The notes beneath the pieces were generated by a model, which made no database searches, was not told where the DNA came from, and saw nothing but the letters and a program-made list of their open reading frames with translations. From Ancylomarina longa (GTDB taxonomy: Bacteria; Bacteroidota; Bacteroidia; Bacteroidales; Marinifilaceae): a stretch of DNA of 64,000 bases. The stretch covers positions 86,646-150,645 of the forward strand of contig NZ_RJJX01000003.1 in NCBI RefSeq assembly GCF_003996985.1, read 5' to 3'. The position numbers and the translations under genes are program-made. Shown here piece by piece: positions 9,029 to 17,107 of the stretch (position 1 is the stretch's first letter; each line of letters begins with the position of its first letter).

Positions 9029-10543
9029 ATGAAGAATAAGACTAGCATATTTTATAGTGTATTTTTTGTGGGAGGATTAATCATTCTTCTGAATGCTATT
9101 TCCTCGGTTTACTTTATAAGAGCTGATTTCACCGAAGATAAGCGATATACTTTAGACCGATCAACCAAGCGAATTCTTCGGGAGGTGGATAAGCCGATAA
9201 TAATCACGTTATACGTCTCAAGCGATTTGCCTCCTGATGTTAATAGAAGTGTACTTGATTTGAAAAATCTATTAACCGAATACAATCAGTATAGTAATAA
9301 GAAAATTGACTTTGAATACATCAATCCTAACAAAAATAAGGAGTTGGAACAACAAGCATTAGATGCAGGAATTAATCCGGTACCATTGGAAGTGAGGGAG
9401 AAGGATCAATTGAAAGTACAGCGTGTTTTTCTTGGCATGATGATTCAAGTTGGTGACCGGTCTGAAGTAATCCCATTGATAAAGCCCGGAATATCTATGG
9501 AATATACGCTTTCAACATTAATTAAAAGACTAACAATTCGGGTTAAACCTGAAATTGGATATATAACTGGTCATGGCGAGCCTGGTTTGGCATCTTTAGA
9601 TCAGGCGATGAAGGAGTTATCCGTTTTATACGATATAAAGCCTATTCATCTATTATCAGAGCCGGATTTAAATAAATATAAAACGCTTCTGTTGATAGGA
9701 CCAATGGGTACTATTTCTTCTACTCAATTAGGACGATTAGACGATTATTTAGCTCACGGAGGGAGTATTTTTATTGCCATCGAAAGGGTGAATGGTTTGT
9801 TGAATGATGGTATTGGAGTAGAGGTAAATACCGGTTTGGAAAAATGGCTAGAGAAAAAAGGATTATATGTGGAGAATTCATTTATTGTAGATAAAAAGTG
9901 TGGTACTGTCACCGTTCATCAACAAGGTTTCTTTTCCTATCCTCAGCAAATTAATTTCCCCTTTTTACCTGTAATATCTCGCTTTGCGAATCATAGTATT
10001 ACGGAAGGCCTGGAAACGATGATCCTTCAATTTGCCAGCCCGATCACCTATGTTGGAGATTCTACTTTGCGATATCAGCCTCTGGGCTTTACTTCTAAAA
10101 TCTCCGGGAAATTAAGAGCTCCAATTAGTTTTAATATTGGAAGAGTATGGAGAGCACAGGATTTTTTATATCCGGATTTAACCATTGCTGCCACTTTAGA
10201 AGGTCCTATGGGGGGTGATAAAGAAGCTAAAATATGTTTAGTTGGAGATGGTAATTTTATGGTGAATGGTACCGGAAGCTCACGAATTCCAATACAAAAA
10301 GATAATATCAATTTTATTGCCAATGCTGTAGATTGGTTATCGGACGATTCTGGCTTAATGAGCCTAAGAACAAAGGGAGTCTCCTCCCGACCGCTGAATG
10401 AAATGACAGACAGTAAAGTTTTCTTGATAAAATATATCAACTTTCTTTTGCCTTTAATTTTAATGATAGTTTATGGTTTGATTCGATTTGAAAGACGGAG
10501 ACGCCGCCGGAATAAAAGGATGAAACCTGGATTTATTAAATAG
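9029..10543 (+). CDS. gldG: Gliding-motility-type ABC transporter auxiliary protein GldG
   Basis: This 504-residue protein has one membrane segment near the N-terminus (about 10-30), a long periplasmic region of the GldG/IFT52-like fold, and a C-terminal membrane segment (about 470-488) followed by a strongly basic tail (ERRRRRRNKR). This two-anchor layout is that of GldG, the third component of the GldAFG transporter. It is somewhat shorter than GldG of F. johnsoniae. It is the last gene of the operon, and repeats and a hairpin terminator follow before the convergent minus-strand operon. Confidence 0.9.
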   Translation: MKNKTSIFYSVFFVGGLIILLNAISSVYFIRADFTEDKRYTLDRSTKRILREVDKPIIITLYVSSDLPPDVNRSVLDLKNLLTEYNQYSNKKIDFEYINPNKNKELEQQALDAGINPVPLEVREKDQLKVQRVFLGMMIQVGDRSEVIPLIKPGISMEYTLSTLIKRLTIRVKPEIGYITGHGEPGLASLDQAMKELSVLYDIKPIHLLSEPDLNKYKTLLLIGPMGTISSTQLGRLDDYLAHGGSIFIAIERVNGLLNDGIGVEVNTGLEKWLEKKGLYVENSFIVDKKCGTVTVHQQGFFSYPQQINFPFLPVISRFANHSITEGLETMILQFASPITYVGDSTLRYQPLGFTSKISGKLRAPISFNIGRVWRAQDFLYPDLTIAATLEGPMGGDKEAKICLVGDGNFMVNGTGSSRIPIQKDNINFIANAVDWLSDDSGLMSLRTKGVSSRPLNEMTDSKVFLIKYINFLLPLILMIVYGLIRFERRRRRRNKRMKPGFIK

Positions 10544-10555
10544 ATACACTGGTGT

Positions 10556-10735
10556 CCGGTTAAATTGTGTTCTACTAAATTTTCTGTCGTACCTACGGTA
10601 CTTATTGCTTTTGCAATAAATTGATATCTACTATACTTCCATCCCTCTGGGATTGTTTTTAGCTCCCTTAGGAGCGATAGTATGGTAGAAACAAATTCGT
10701 AACAATAAAGAGAGCCCCGTAGGTGGCGATACAAT
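10556..10735. repeat. Ladder of five short palindromes, probable REP-like intergenic element
   Basis: Five compact inverted repeats follow each other in 140 bases: GTACCTACGGTAC (10589-10601), ATTGCTTTTGCAAT (10604-10617), ATCCCTCTGGGAT (10641-10653), GCTCCCTTAGGAGC (10662-10675) and GCCCCGTAGGTGGC (10714-10727). Each has a 3 to 5 bp stem and a tiny loop. The general look (ATCCC-TCT-GGGAT, CTCCCTTAGGAGCG) resembles multi-copy palindromic DNA that I recall from intergenic regions of Bacteroidota, but I cannot confirm copy number here. The element lies between the 3' ends of gldG and the lytic transglycosylase gene. The overlapping minus-strand 87-residue frame is not a gene. Confidence 0.55.
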
Positions 10736-10888
10736 TTTAAAATCTAATATTATTATCTTTATCTACCTCTGTCTGAATTTTAATCGGACAGCATTGAAAT
10801 AGATATTATTCTGTGGGTATATTCTTCAGAATATTATCTGTATCTAAATTTAATTGCACTCACTGATAAAACGAATTTAGTAGCATTG

Positions 10889-10980
10889 GTAAATTGAATT
10901 TGCCAGTACCAGTAAATCAAAATTGGTAGTACTAGTAATTCCTATTTGATAGTACTAGCAAATCAAATTTGCTGGTAAGG
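10889..10980. repeat. Tandem array of four 23-bp units
   Basis: Four consecutive 23-base units start at 10889, 10912, 10935 and 10958. They share a G-T/C-A-A-A/T start, a central TTTG or TTGG and an end resembling GTACTA, and they diverge from each other by roughly a quarter of positions. The array is non-coding and lies between convergent genes. Confidence 0.7.
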
Positions 10981-11077
10981 GTAGGAGGATTTGTAGCTGA
11001 TTCCTAAAAGATAAAGCGATTGTGTTCTTGATATAAGCACAAAGTATCCGCAGTCCTGCGCATCAGAAATAAGCACA

Positions 11078-11112
11078 AAAAAAACGAAGAGTAATCTTCG
11101 TTTTTTTTGTGT
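11078..11112. terminator. Bidirectional hairpin terminator
   Basis: ACGAAGA-GTAA-TCTTCGT forms a perfect 7-bp stem flanked by an A run on the left and a T run on the right, so it can stop transcription from either side. It lies 15 bases beyond the stop of the minus-strand lytic transglycosylase gene and closes the parA operon. Confidence 0.85.
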
Positions 11113-11126
11113 TATATAAAATGCTG

Positions 11127-12830
11127 TTAGCTTCTGGGCTTTATTTTTAGTTTCTGACCTATTCTCAAACTTTTGGCATTCTTAATATTATTGAGTCTCA
11201 TTATATCGTAGTTGGATATACCCGGAAACTTCCTTGCGATAGTCCAAAAATTATCGCCCCTGCGAACGGTATAATATACATAGGAAGCATTGTATTTTGT
11301 GGATACTTTAGGCTTGGAACTTGCAGTATTGCTCCTTTTCGAAACTGTTTTTCCTAAGGTTGCTTGCTTCTGAGCATAGCTCATTCTGTTGAAACTCTTA
11401 TAGTAGGAGGCTTTTGATTTAGGAACATATATTACCAGATTTTGTCCAACTTTAATAAGATTTCGGTGAATATTATTCCAATACCTGAAGTTAGAAGTTC
11501 TTACATGAAACCACGAGGCAATTAATCCAACTGCATCACCGGGTTTCACTTTGTAGAATACTTTTGCTTTATTTTTTGGTGCGACATGAGCGTATTTCTG
11601 GTATCTGTCTCGAGGATTTACCACCTTATCCTTTTGGCTAAAATAATAGTCCTTTTTATAGGCAAATATGGAATCTTGTAAATCAATAAATTTGGAAGTG
11701 TATTCCATTGGAATTTTCAGCGCATATCCTTTATTGTTCGCAGGAATGATATCCGCACGATATTGTGGGTTTAATTCTCTTAACTGCGATTTAGGAATAT
11801 GAATTACTTTAGAAATTTGATCAAAGTGCAGGGTTTCATCAATTAGTAAAGTATCGCAGGCAATTGGAAAATTGGATGCCTGAGGATAAAGTTGATGTTC
11901 CTTGTTATAGTTAAAAGTATAAACTGCTGCGATAAAGGCAGGCACATAACCTCTGGTTTCTTTTGGTAGTCGATAGTAGATATCCCAATAGTTTTTCTTT
12001 CCGCCGCTTCGTCTAATAGCTTTATTTACATTACCTGGACCGCAATTATATGCAGCAATCACCAATTGCCAATTGCCGTAAACCCGATACATGTCTTTTA
12101 GATATTTAACAGCGGCATAGGTTGATTTTACAGGATCTCTACGTTCATCTACGTAAGAATTAATATTTAACTTATACATTCTGCCCGTTCCGTACATAAA
12201 CTGCCACAATCCACTTGCTCCTGCTCTTGATAATGCTTTAGGATTTAAGGCTGATTCTATAATTGGCAAATATTTTAATTCCTGTGGGAGACCTTCCTTA
12301 TCTAAAATAGCTTCAAAAATGGGGAAATAATATTCCGACATTCCCATCATCAATTCTACTTGTTTTCTTCTTTTATTGGTGTACAACTCAATATAATTAC
12401 GAACAATTTTATTGTAGGATAAATCAATAAGAGAAGGAATATTTCCCAGTCTTTTTATATAAACAGAATCAGCAATTTTTGAATGAATATAAGGATTTCC
12501 ACGGTCATGAATATGCAATGTTTTGGTAGTGTTTTTCACATACCATAAGTGAAGTAAGCTATCTAAATTGCTATTAAAAGTTGTGTTTATTGTGTCTTGC
12601 AAGTCATATCGAACATCAACCGGATGTATCTTTAGAAACTCTAAGCTATCTTTTTCGATAATCGGATCAGGATCAGCAGAAAGGGTTTCTGTGGAATCTA
12701 TATCCGAAAGCACAACAGCTTGAACTGGCTTTTCTGATTTTACACTTTGATTGCTGGCGGTTTGCTTGATTGTATTACAAGCCAAAACTCCTAATAAAAT
12801 AACAGGTAAAAAATAGATCTTTCTTCTCAT
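11127..12830 (-). CDS. Lytic transglycosylase lipoprotein with LysM repeats (MltD-like)
   Basis: This is a murein-cleaving lytic transglycosylase, 567 residues from the chosen start. It has a lipoprotein signal (MRRKIYFLPVILLGVLAC, lipidated C18), an SLT catalytic domain with the glutamate in IIESALNP near residue 190 and the downstream motifs GLWQFM and AAYNCGPGNV, and two clear C-terminal LysM modules (YKVKPGD and YTVRRGD). An upstream in-frame start at 12866 would overlap the preceding gene and spoil the lipobox, so the ATG at 12830 is preferred. It is the last gene of the parA-parB-DUF5683 operon, with 17 bases between it and the DUF5683 stop. Confidence 0.9.
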   Translation of the reverse strand: MRRKIYFLPVILLGVLACNTIKQTASNQSVKSEKPVQAVVLSDIDSTETLSADPDPIIEKDSLEFLKIHPVDVRYDLQDTINTTFNSNLDSLLHLWYVKNTTKTLHIHDRGNPYIHSKIADSVYIKRLGNIPSLIDLSYNKIVRNYIELYTNKRRKQVELMMGMSEYYFPIFEAILDKEGLPQELKYLPIIESALNPKALSRAGASGLWQFMYGTGRMYKLNINSYVDERRDPVKSTYAAVKYLKDMYRVYGNWQLVIAAYNCGPGNVNKAIRRSGGKKNYWDIYYRLPKETRGYVPAFIAAVYTFNYNKEHQLYPQASNFPIACDTLLIDETLHFDQISKVIHIPKSQLRELNPQYRADIIPANNKGYALKIPMEYTSKFIDLQDSIFAYKKDYYFSQKDKVVNPRDRYQKYAHVAPKNKAKVFYKVKPGDAVGLIASWFHVRTSNFRYWNNIHRNLIKVGQNLVIYVPKSKASYYKSFNRMSYAQKQATLGKTVSKRSNTASSKPKVSTKYNASYVYYTVRRGDNFWTIARKFPGISNYDIMRLNNIKNAKSLRIGQKLKIKPRS

Positions 12831-12847
12831 GTTCTCTCTCTCTCTTC

Positions 12848-13507
12848 TTAAAACGTTATCCGGCATTGAAAACCTACTGAATTTCCTGAAAATGCGGAAT
12901 AGCTAACAGCGGGTTCCACATTAATTGTTAAATCACTATTTACATTAAAATTTGTAAAATGAGCATCCACTGCTGCATCAATGATATTTAATACGTAAAC
13001 TCCTGCTAAAATGATATAGCTAAGATCCCGATCGTGCTTAAATGAATCCTTTTTATTTTGTAGTTGAGTTTTAAACCAGTTGTCAAAATTCAATGTACTT
13101 TCCACAAAATCAGCATTGTACAGATCTTCATAGCTATTAGATGTAGGTTTCTCAATAGGAGTTTCTAAATTTTCAGCTTGGTATTTGTAATTGTAATATT
13201 GAGAAAAGTCTCCAAAAGCTTCTTTATACTTTTTAAAATTCTTAGTGTTCCAATTGATAGCGTATAAAGTAGCTCCAATTCCGGCATAAAGAATAGGAAC
13301 TTTCCAGTATTTCTTATTGTAGATTTGTCCTAATCCAGGAAAAATAAGAGAGTACATGGTTGCTTTATGAGGGGAATGCACTTTTACGGGTGATTCCACT
13401 TGTATTGTATCTGCTGTAAAGTGTTGAGCAAATAGTGTTTTTGTGTTAAAACAAAATAATATAACAGACATCAACCCAATGATGAAAAGTGGGCGTAGCT
13501 TATTCAA
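12848..13507 (-). CDS. DUF5683 domain protein
   Basis: This 219-residue protein has an N-terminal signal or anchor, followed by the SLIFPGLGQIYNKKYWKVPILYAGIG block that is characteristic of the DUF5683 family. A hydrophobic helix lies near residue 80, another (YIILAGVYVLNIIDAAVDAH) near 165, and a short C-terminal segment could be beta-rich. The function is not established. In many Bacteroidota it sits with parAB and a LysM transglycosylase, exactly as here, which hints at a role in envelope growth. It starts 21 bases after parB. Confidence 0.8.
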   Translation of the reverse strand: MNKLRPLFIIGLMSVILFCFNTKTLFAQHFTADTIQVESPVKVHSPHKATMYSLIFPGLGQIYNKKYWKVPILYAGIGATLYAINWNTKNFKKYKEAFGDFSQYYNYKYQAENLETPIEKPTSNSYEDLYNADFVESTLNFDNWFKTQLQNKKDSFKHDRDLSYIILAGVYVLNIIDAAVDAHFTNFNVNSDLTINVEPAVSYSAFSGNSVGFQCRITF

Positions 13508-13528
13508 ATCGAGATGTTTTTTAATTGT

Positions 13529-14410
13529 TTATGAATTCATTTGATCCATCACGGCAAGTATCCGTTCTAAATCATCATCCGATTTAAAAGGAATAATAAT
13601 TTTCCCTTTACCGTTTTTGGTGCGTTTCAGATCAACTTTAGTATCAAAATGTTTCGACAGATGATCTTTTAAGGAGTCATATTCTTTGGGTAAGGTAGTT
13701 TTGGGAGCAACTTTAGTTTCCTCTTCTTCCTTACTGTTTATAGATCGAACCAGGTCTTCTACTTTACGAACAGAATAATCGTTTTGAACGGTTAATTCGA
13801 ATATTTTCAATTGTGATTTTGGATCATCCACATTAACCAATGCGCGGGCATGACCCATTAAAACTCTTTTTTCGCGAATACCTTTCTGAATTTCGGCAGG
13901 CAATTTTAAAAGACGTAGATAATTGGAAATGGTAGAGCGTTTTTTTCCAACACGATCCGATAAGCTTTCCTGAGTTAGTTTACATTCATCAATTAATCGT
14001 TGATAACTAATGGCAACTTCAATAGAGTCGAGATCTTCGCGTTGGATATTTTCCACTAAAGCCAACTCCAGCATTTTATCATCTTCGGCTAGTCGTACAT
14101 AGGCTGGTATTTTTGTTAATCCGGCAATCTTAGCTGCACGAAATCTACGTTCTCCGGCAATAAGCTGGTAGGAGTTATTGTGGATTTTACGAACAGTAAT
14201 AGGCTGAACAATACCTAATTCCTTTATGGATTGGGCGAGTTCGTTCAACGCAGCTTCATCAAATTTGGTTCTTGGTTGATAAGGATTGGCTTCAATTTTA
14301 GTGATGTCAATTTCATTACTCATATCTCGTTCTGCCATGTTTGCCTGAACTTCTTCTACATCATCAATTAGTGCTCCTAATCCCCTTCCTAGTACGCTCT
14401 TTTTTGCCAT
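13529..14410 (-). CDS. parB: Chromosome partitioning protein ParB
   Basis: ParB binds parS sites near the origin and loads as a CTP-dependent clamp that works with ParA and SMC. The 293-residue protein shows the N-terminal ParA-contact peptide region (GRGLGALI), the NPYQPR motif (42-47), the CTP-binding GERRFRAAK (86-94), and a helix-turn-helix region (LTQESLSDRVGKKRSTISNY). A basic C-terminal dimerisation domain completes it. It lies 36 bases after parA. I found no canonical parS palindrome within the window. Confidence 0.94.
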   Translation of the reverse strand: MAKKSVLGRGLGALIDDVEEVQANMAERDMSNEIDITKIEANPYQPRTKFDEAALNELAQSIKELGIVQPITVRKIHNNSYQLIAGERRFRAAKIAGLTKIPAYVRLAEDDKMLELALVENIQREDLDSIEVAISYQRLIDECKLTQESLSDRVGKKRSTISNYLRLLKLPAEIQKGIREKRVLMGHARALVNVDDPKSQLKIFELTVQNDYSVRKVEDLVRSINSKEEEETKVAPKTTLPKEYDSLKDHLSKHFDTKVDLKRTKNGKGKIIIPFKSDDDLERILAVMDQMNS

Positions 14411-14446
14411 CTTACACTTTCAAATTTATGCTGCCATACAGCTATG

Positions 14447-15250
14447 TTATTCTCTAATGATTTTTTCCTGATTACTTATTTTGGTCATGTCGTTTTTTTG
14501 CAATAATTCACGTGCCATGTTTAAGTAATTAACGGCTCCTACCGAGTCTGCATCATAAAGAATTGCAGGCTTTCCATAACTAGGAGCTTCGCCAAGTTTT
14601 GTATTTCGTTGTATTATTGTTTCAAAAACCATTTCCTGAAAATGCTTGCGAACTTCGCTCACCACTTGGTTGGATAATCTTAAACGACTATCATACATCG
14701 TTAATAAAAATCCTTCAATTTCCAGATCAGGATTTAAACGGCTTTGAATGATTTTAATTGTATTTAAAAGTTTACCCAGACCTTCCAATGCAAAATATTC
14801 GCATTGAACCGGAATGATAATAGAATTTGCTGCCGTTAATGCATTTACAGTAATAAGTCCCAATGATGGGGAGCAATCGATTAAAATAAAATCATAATCA
14901 GGACTTAGTTTTTCAAGTACTTTGGTTAAGATTTTTTCCCGGTTGGCAAGATTCAACATTTCAATTTCAGCACCTACCAAATCAATGTGGGATGGGATGA
15001 TGTCAAAACCTTCAATTTCACTATTTAAGATAGCTTCGTTGGGATCTATTCCATCAACAATACATTCATAAATACTCTTATCGATGGAACGAACATCAAA
15101 ACCAATTCCGGAGGTGGAATTCGCTTGTGGATCGGCATCAATTAACAAAACCTTATATTCTAATACAGCCAGACTCGATGCAAGATTAATTGCGGTAGTA
15201 GTCTTTCCAACTCCTCCTTTTTGGTTTGCCAATGCAATTATTTTAGCCAT
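14447..15250 (-). CDS. parA: Chromosome partitioning ATPase ParA (Soj)
   Basis: This is the 267-residue deviant-Walker ATPase that drives chromosome segregation together with ParB. It begins MAKIIALANQKGGVGKTT, with the signature lysine K11 in KGGVGKTT. Further motifs are DADPQANST near 40 and LIDCSPSLG near 125. An in-frame TTG two codons upstream (15256) is a weaker start than the ATG at 15250. It is the first gene of a four-gene operon with parB, DUF5683 and the lytic transglycosylase. Confidence 0.94.
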   Translation of the reverse strand: MAKIIALANQKGGVGKTTTAINLASSLAVLEYKVLLIDADPQANSTSGIGFDVRSIDKSIYECIVDGIDPNEAILNSEIEGFDIIPSHIDLVGAEIEMLNLANREKILTKVLEKLSPDYDFILIDCSPSLGLITVNALTAANSIIIPVQCEYFALEGLGKLLNTIKIIQSRLNPDLEIEGFLLTMYDSRLRLSNQVVSEVRKHFQEMVFETIIQRNTKLGEAPSYGKPAILYDADSVGAVNYLNMARELLQKNDMTKISNQEKIIRE

Positions 15251-15297
15251 AAACAATTCGTATTACAAGGATTTAAATTAAATTTTTGATGTCGTCT

Positions 15298-15305
15298 CAA
15301 AGATA
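15298..15305 (-). promoter_or_regulatory. Candidate -7 promoter element for the parA operon
   Basis: On the minus strand TATCTTTG matches TAnnTTTG about 48 bases before the parA ATG. No matching -33 box is seen, so support is moderate. Confidence 0.4.
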
Positions 15306-15464
15306 CAATTTTAAAGGACATTTAAAATTTTGAGTAAGCCTAAAATTGTATCGCAGGCTGTGAAATTATCAACATATTTTAGTGTGAATATTTAAAATTC
15401 CCGAAACATGAAGTGCTTAAAGATCAATATTTTTCATAATCGATTTGCGAGTGTTAGAAAAAAA

Positions 15465-16466
15465 TTAAGCTTTCACAAACAGGTTAATACTTTCCTGTAA
15501 CAACTGATTTTTATCGATTGGTACAACCACCGGAATCTCACAAACTATTCCGCCAGCCAGGTTCGACATGGCAGCAATATCCTTTGATTTCATTCCTGCT
15601 GCCAAACACAAGGTAGCCACACTAATTACGGTATCTCCGGCACCGGAAACATCAGCTATTTCGCGTACTACTGCGGGTATGTGTTCGTAGCTTTTATTAT
15701 TACTGATAAAAACACCCAATTCGGATAAAGTGATTAATAATTTCTCAATTCCCATCTTATTCTGAAAATGCTTGGCTTCCCGGTACAATGCTTCTATATC
15801 TCCCTTTTCCAGATCAAGTTTCGATCCTTCCACAAATTCCTTAAAGTTAGGTTTGAACAGACTAACGTTTTTATAGTCGGCATAATGCTTTTTCTTCGGA
15901 TCGACCAAAACAGGAATCTTTAATTTATTTGCCGAATTGGTTATTTCCTCAATTAATCTGCGGGTGATCACTCCCTTGTCGTAATCCTCAAAAATAATCG
16001 CGTGTATTTGCTCCTTTTCCAGCAAATTTTTTATCTGAAGGATAAATTCAGTTTCAATGGCTTTCTCCAATTCGTGCGTATTCTCCTCATCTACTCTGAT
16101 GAGATGTTGATTATCGCTAATAAATCTTGTTTTTACAGTCGTTCTGCGATGATCACTACAGGTAATACCAATTGGTTCTTTTTGTATCTCCGACAATAGG
16201 TCGAGAAATATCTTTCCTTTTTCATCATTCCCAATTACCGAGCATAGAATTGGGTTTGCACCCATCGATTTGATGTTTAATGCCACATTGGCTGCACCAC
16301 CTAATCTGTTTTCCCGATTTACACAGGATAAAATTGGTACTGGTGCTTCCGGAGATATTCTTTCTACCTTTCCCCAAACATAAGCATCCACCATTACGTC
16401 GCCTATAATCAGTACATTAAAATTTGAAAAACTTTCGAATATTTGTTCTAATTCAATTTGGTTCAC
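15465..16466 (-). CDS. PfkB-family kinase, probable D-glycero-beta-D-manno-heptose-7-phosphate kinase
   Basis: This 333-residue ribokinase-like enzyme resembles the kinase half of HldE (RfaE domain I), which makes heptose-1,7-bisphosphate for the lipopolysaccharide core. It shows the N-terminal GDVMVDAYVWGKVERISPEAPVP segment typical of RfaE1, the GGAANVALNI motif, and the anion-hole and catalytic motif DVSGAGDT near residue 272. The cytidylyltransferase half of HldE is absent. Other PfkB sugar kinases are possible, but the HldE-like N-terminus argues for heptose phosphate. It appears monocistronic. Confidence 0.78.
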   Translation of the reverse strand: MNQIELEQIFESFSNFNVLIIGDVMVDAYVWGKVERISPEAPVPILSCVNRENRLGGAANVALNIKSMGANPILCSVIGNDEKGKIFLDLLSEIQKEPIGITCSDHRRTTVKTRFISDNQHLIRVDEENTHELEKAIETEFILQIKNLLEKEQIHAIIFEDYDKGVITRRLIEEITNSANKLKIPVLVDPKKKHYADYKNVSLFKPNFKEFVEGSKLDLEKGDIEALYREAKHFQNKMGIEKLLITLSELGVFISNNKSYEHIPAVVREIADVSGAGDTVISVATLCLAAGMKSKDIAAMSNLAGGIVCEIPVVVPIDKNQLLQESINLFVKA

Positions 16467-16491
16467 TATCCATTGATTTTTGAATGATTAA

Positions 16492-16500
16492 ACAAAGATA
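16492..16500 (-). promoter_or_regulatory. Candidate -7 promoter element for the PfkB-family kinase
   Basis: On the minus strand TATCTTTGT matches TAnnTTTGY 25 bases before the ATG. Confidence 0.4.
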
Positions 16501-16677
16501 AACAAATTCGTTTGTTACCGAATGATTCGCATATTCCTTATGTATTTTTAACATTTTAGATTTTAAAATCAGGCTTAACTTTTATTTTAGATGAGTTTTC
16601 GAGTTGCAGATCCTCAAAAAGATAATTGTAGTTTTTACAATTTATGAAGGGCGAGTAGTATCTTCTCTTAGCAGCTT

Positions 16678-17034
16678 TTCATCATCACAAAAAACTTGCT
16701 GCGAATCAGCAGGTGGTTAATCCGTGACAGACTCCCATTGTTCCGTATCAACAATTTGTACTTCCGCATCAAACTTTTGGGGTTCCGAATCACCGGTTTC
16801 TTGTTCCGAACGAATCGGACGGCATTTCCTGTGTTACGGAAGGCAATCTTCATGTCACGGAAGCGCAAATCTGTGAATATGACGGCAATCTATGTGTTAC
16901 GGAAGACTATATCTGTGTCACGGAAGCGTAAATCTGTGAATATGACGGCAATCTATGTGTTACGGAAGACCATATCTTTGTCACGGAAGCGCAAATCTGT
17001 GAATATAATGGCAATCTCAGTGACACGGATGTTC
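16678..17034. repeat. Period-21 tandem array, about 17 units, with a change of orientation
   Basis: Units repeat every 21 bases across about 357 bases. In the left part (about 16678-16824) they begin with TTCCG-like blocks at 16741, 16762, 16783 and 16804. In the right part (about 16825-17034) they carry the reverse complement, with (A)CGGAA blocks at the same spacing. From 16867 on the units are grouped into near-identical 63-base triplets (16867-16929, 16930-16992 and a partial third). Both strands remain open in some frames because the period is a multiple of three; I do not regard those frames as genes. The array fills most of the 640-base gap between priA and the PfkB-kinase gene. Confidence 0.85.
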
Positions 17035-17107
17035 TAAATTCAGAATTAGAACAACAGCATAGGGCAAAGGAAGTGTACTCGCAAGCATCGGATATAAAAA
17101 TTTGCAA

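Noticed and set aside
10471-10734. 87-residue minus-strand open frame over the hairpin ladder
   Set aside because: It overlaps the end of gldG and the palindromic repeats; it looks like the spurious frames that repeat elements produce.
13529-15250. parS or origin of replication near parA-parB
   Set aside because: No canonical parS palindrome, dnaA gene or DnaA-box cluster was seen in the window.
16696-17037. 113-residue plus-strand open frame of 21-residue repeats
   Set aside because: It begins with TTG and lies entirely in the period-21 array, where both strands stay open because the period is a multiple of three.
16907-17107. 66-residue minus-strand open frame over the same array
   Set aside because: Antisense frame made open by the repeat period; no start context or domain.
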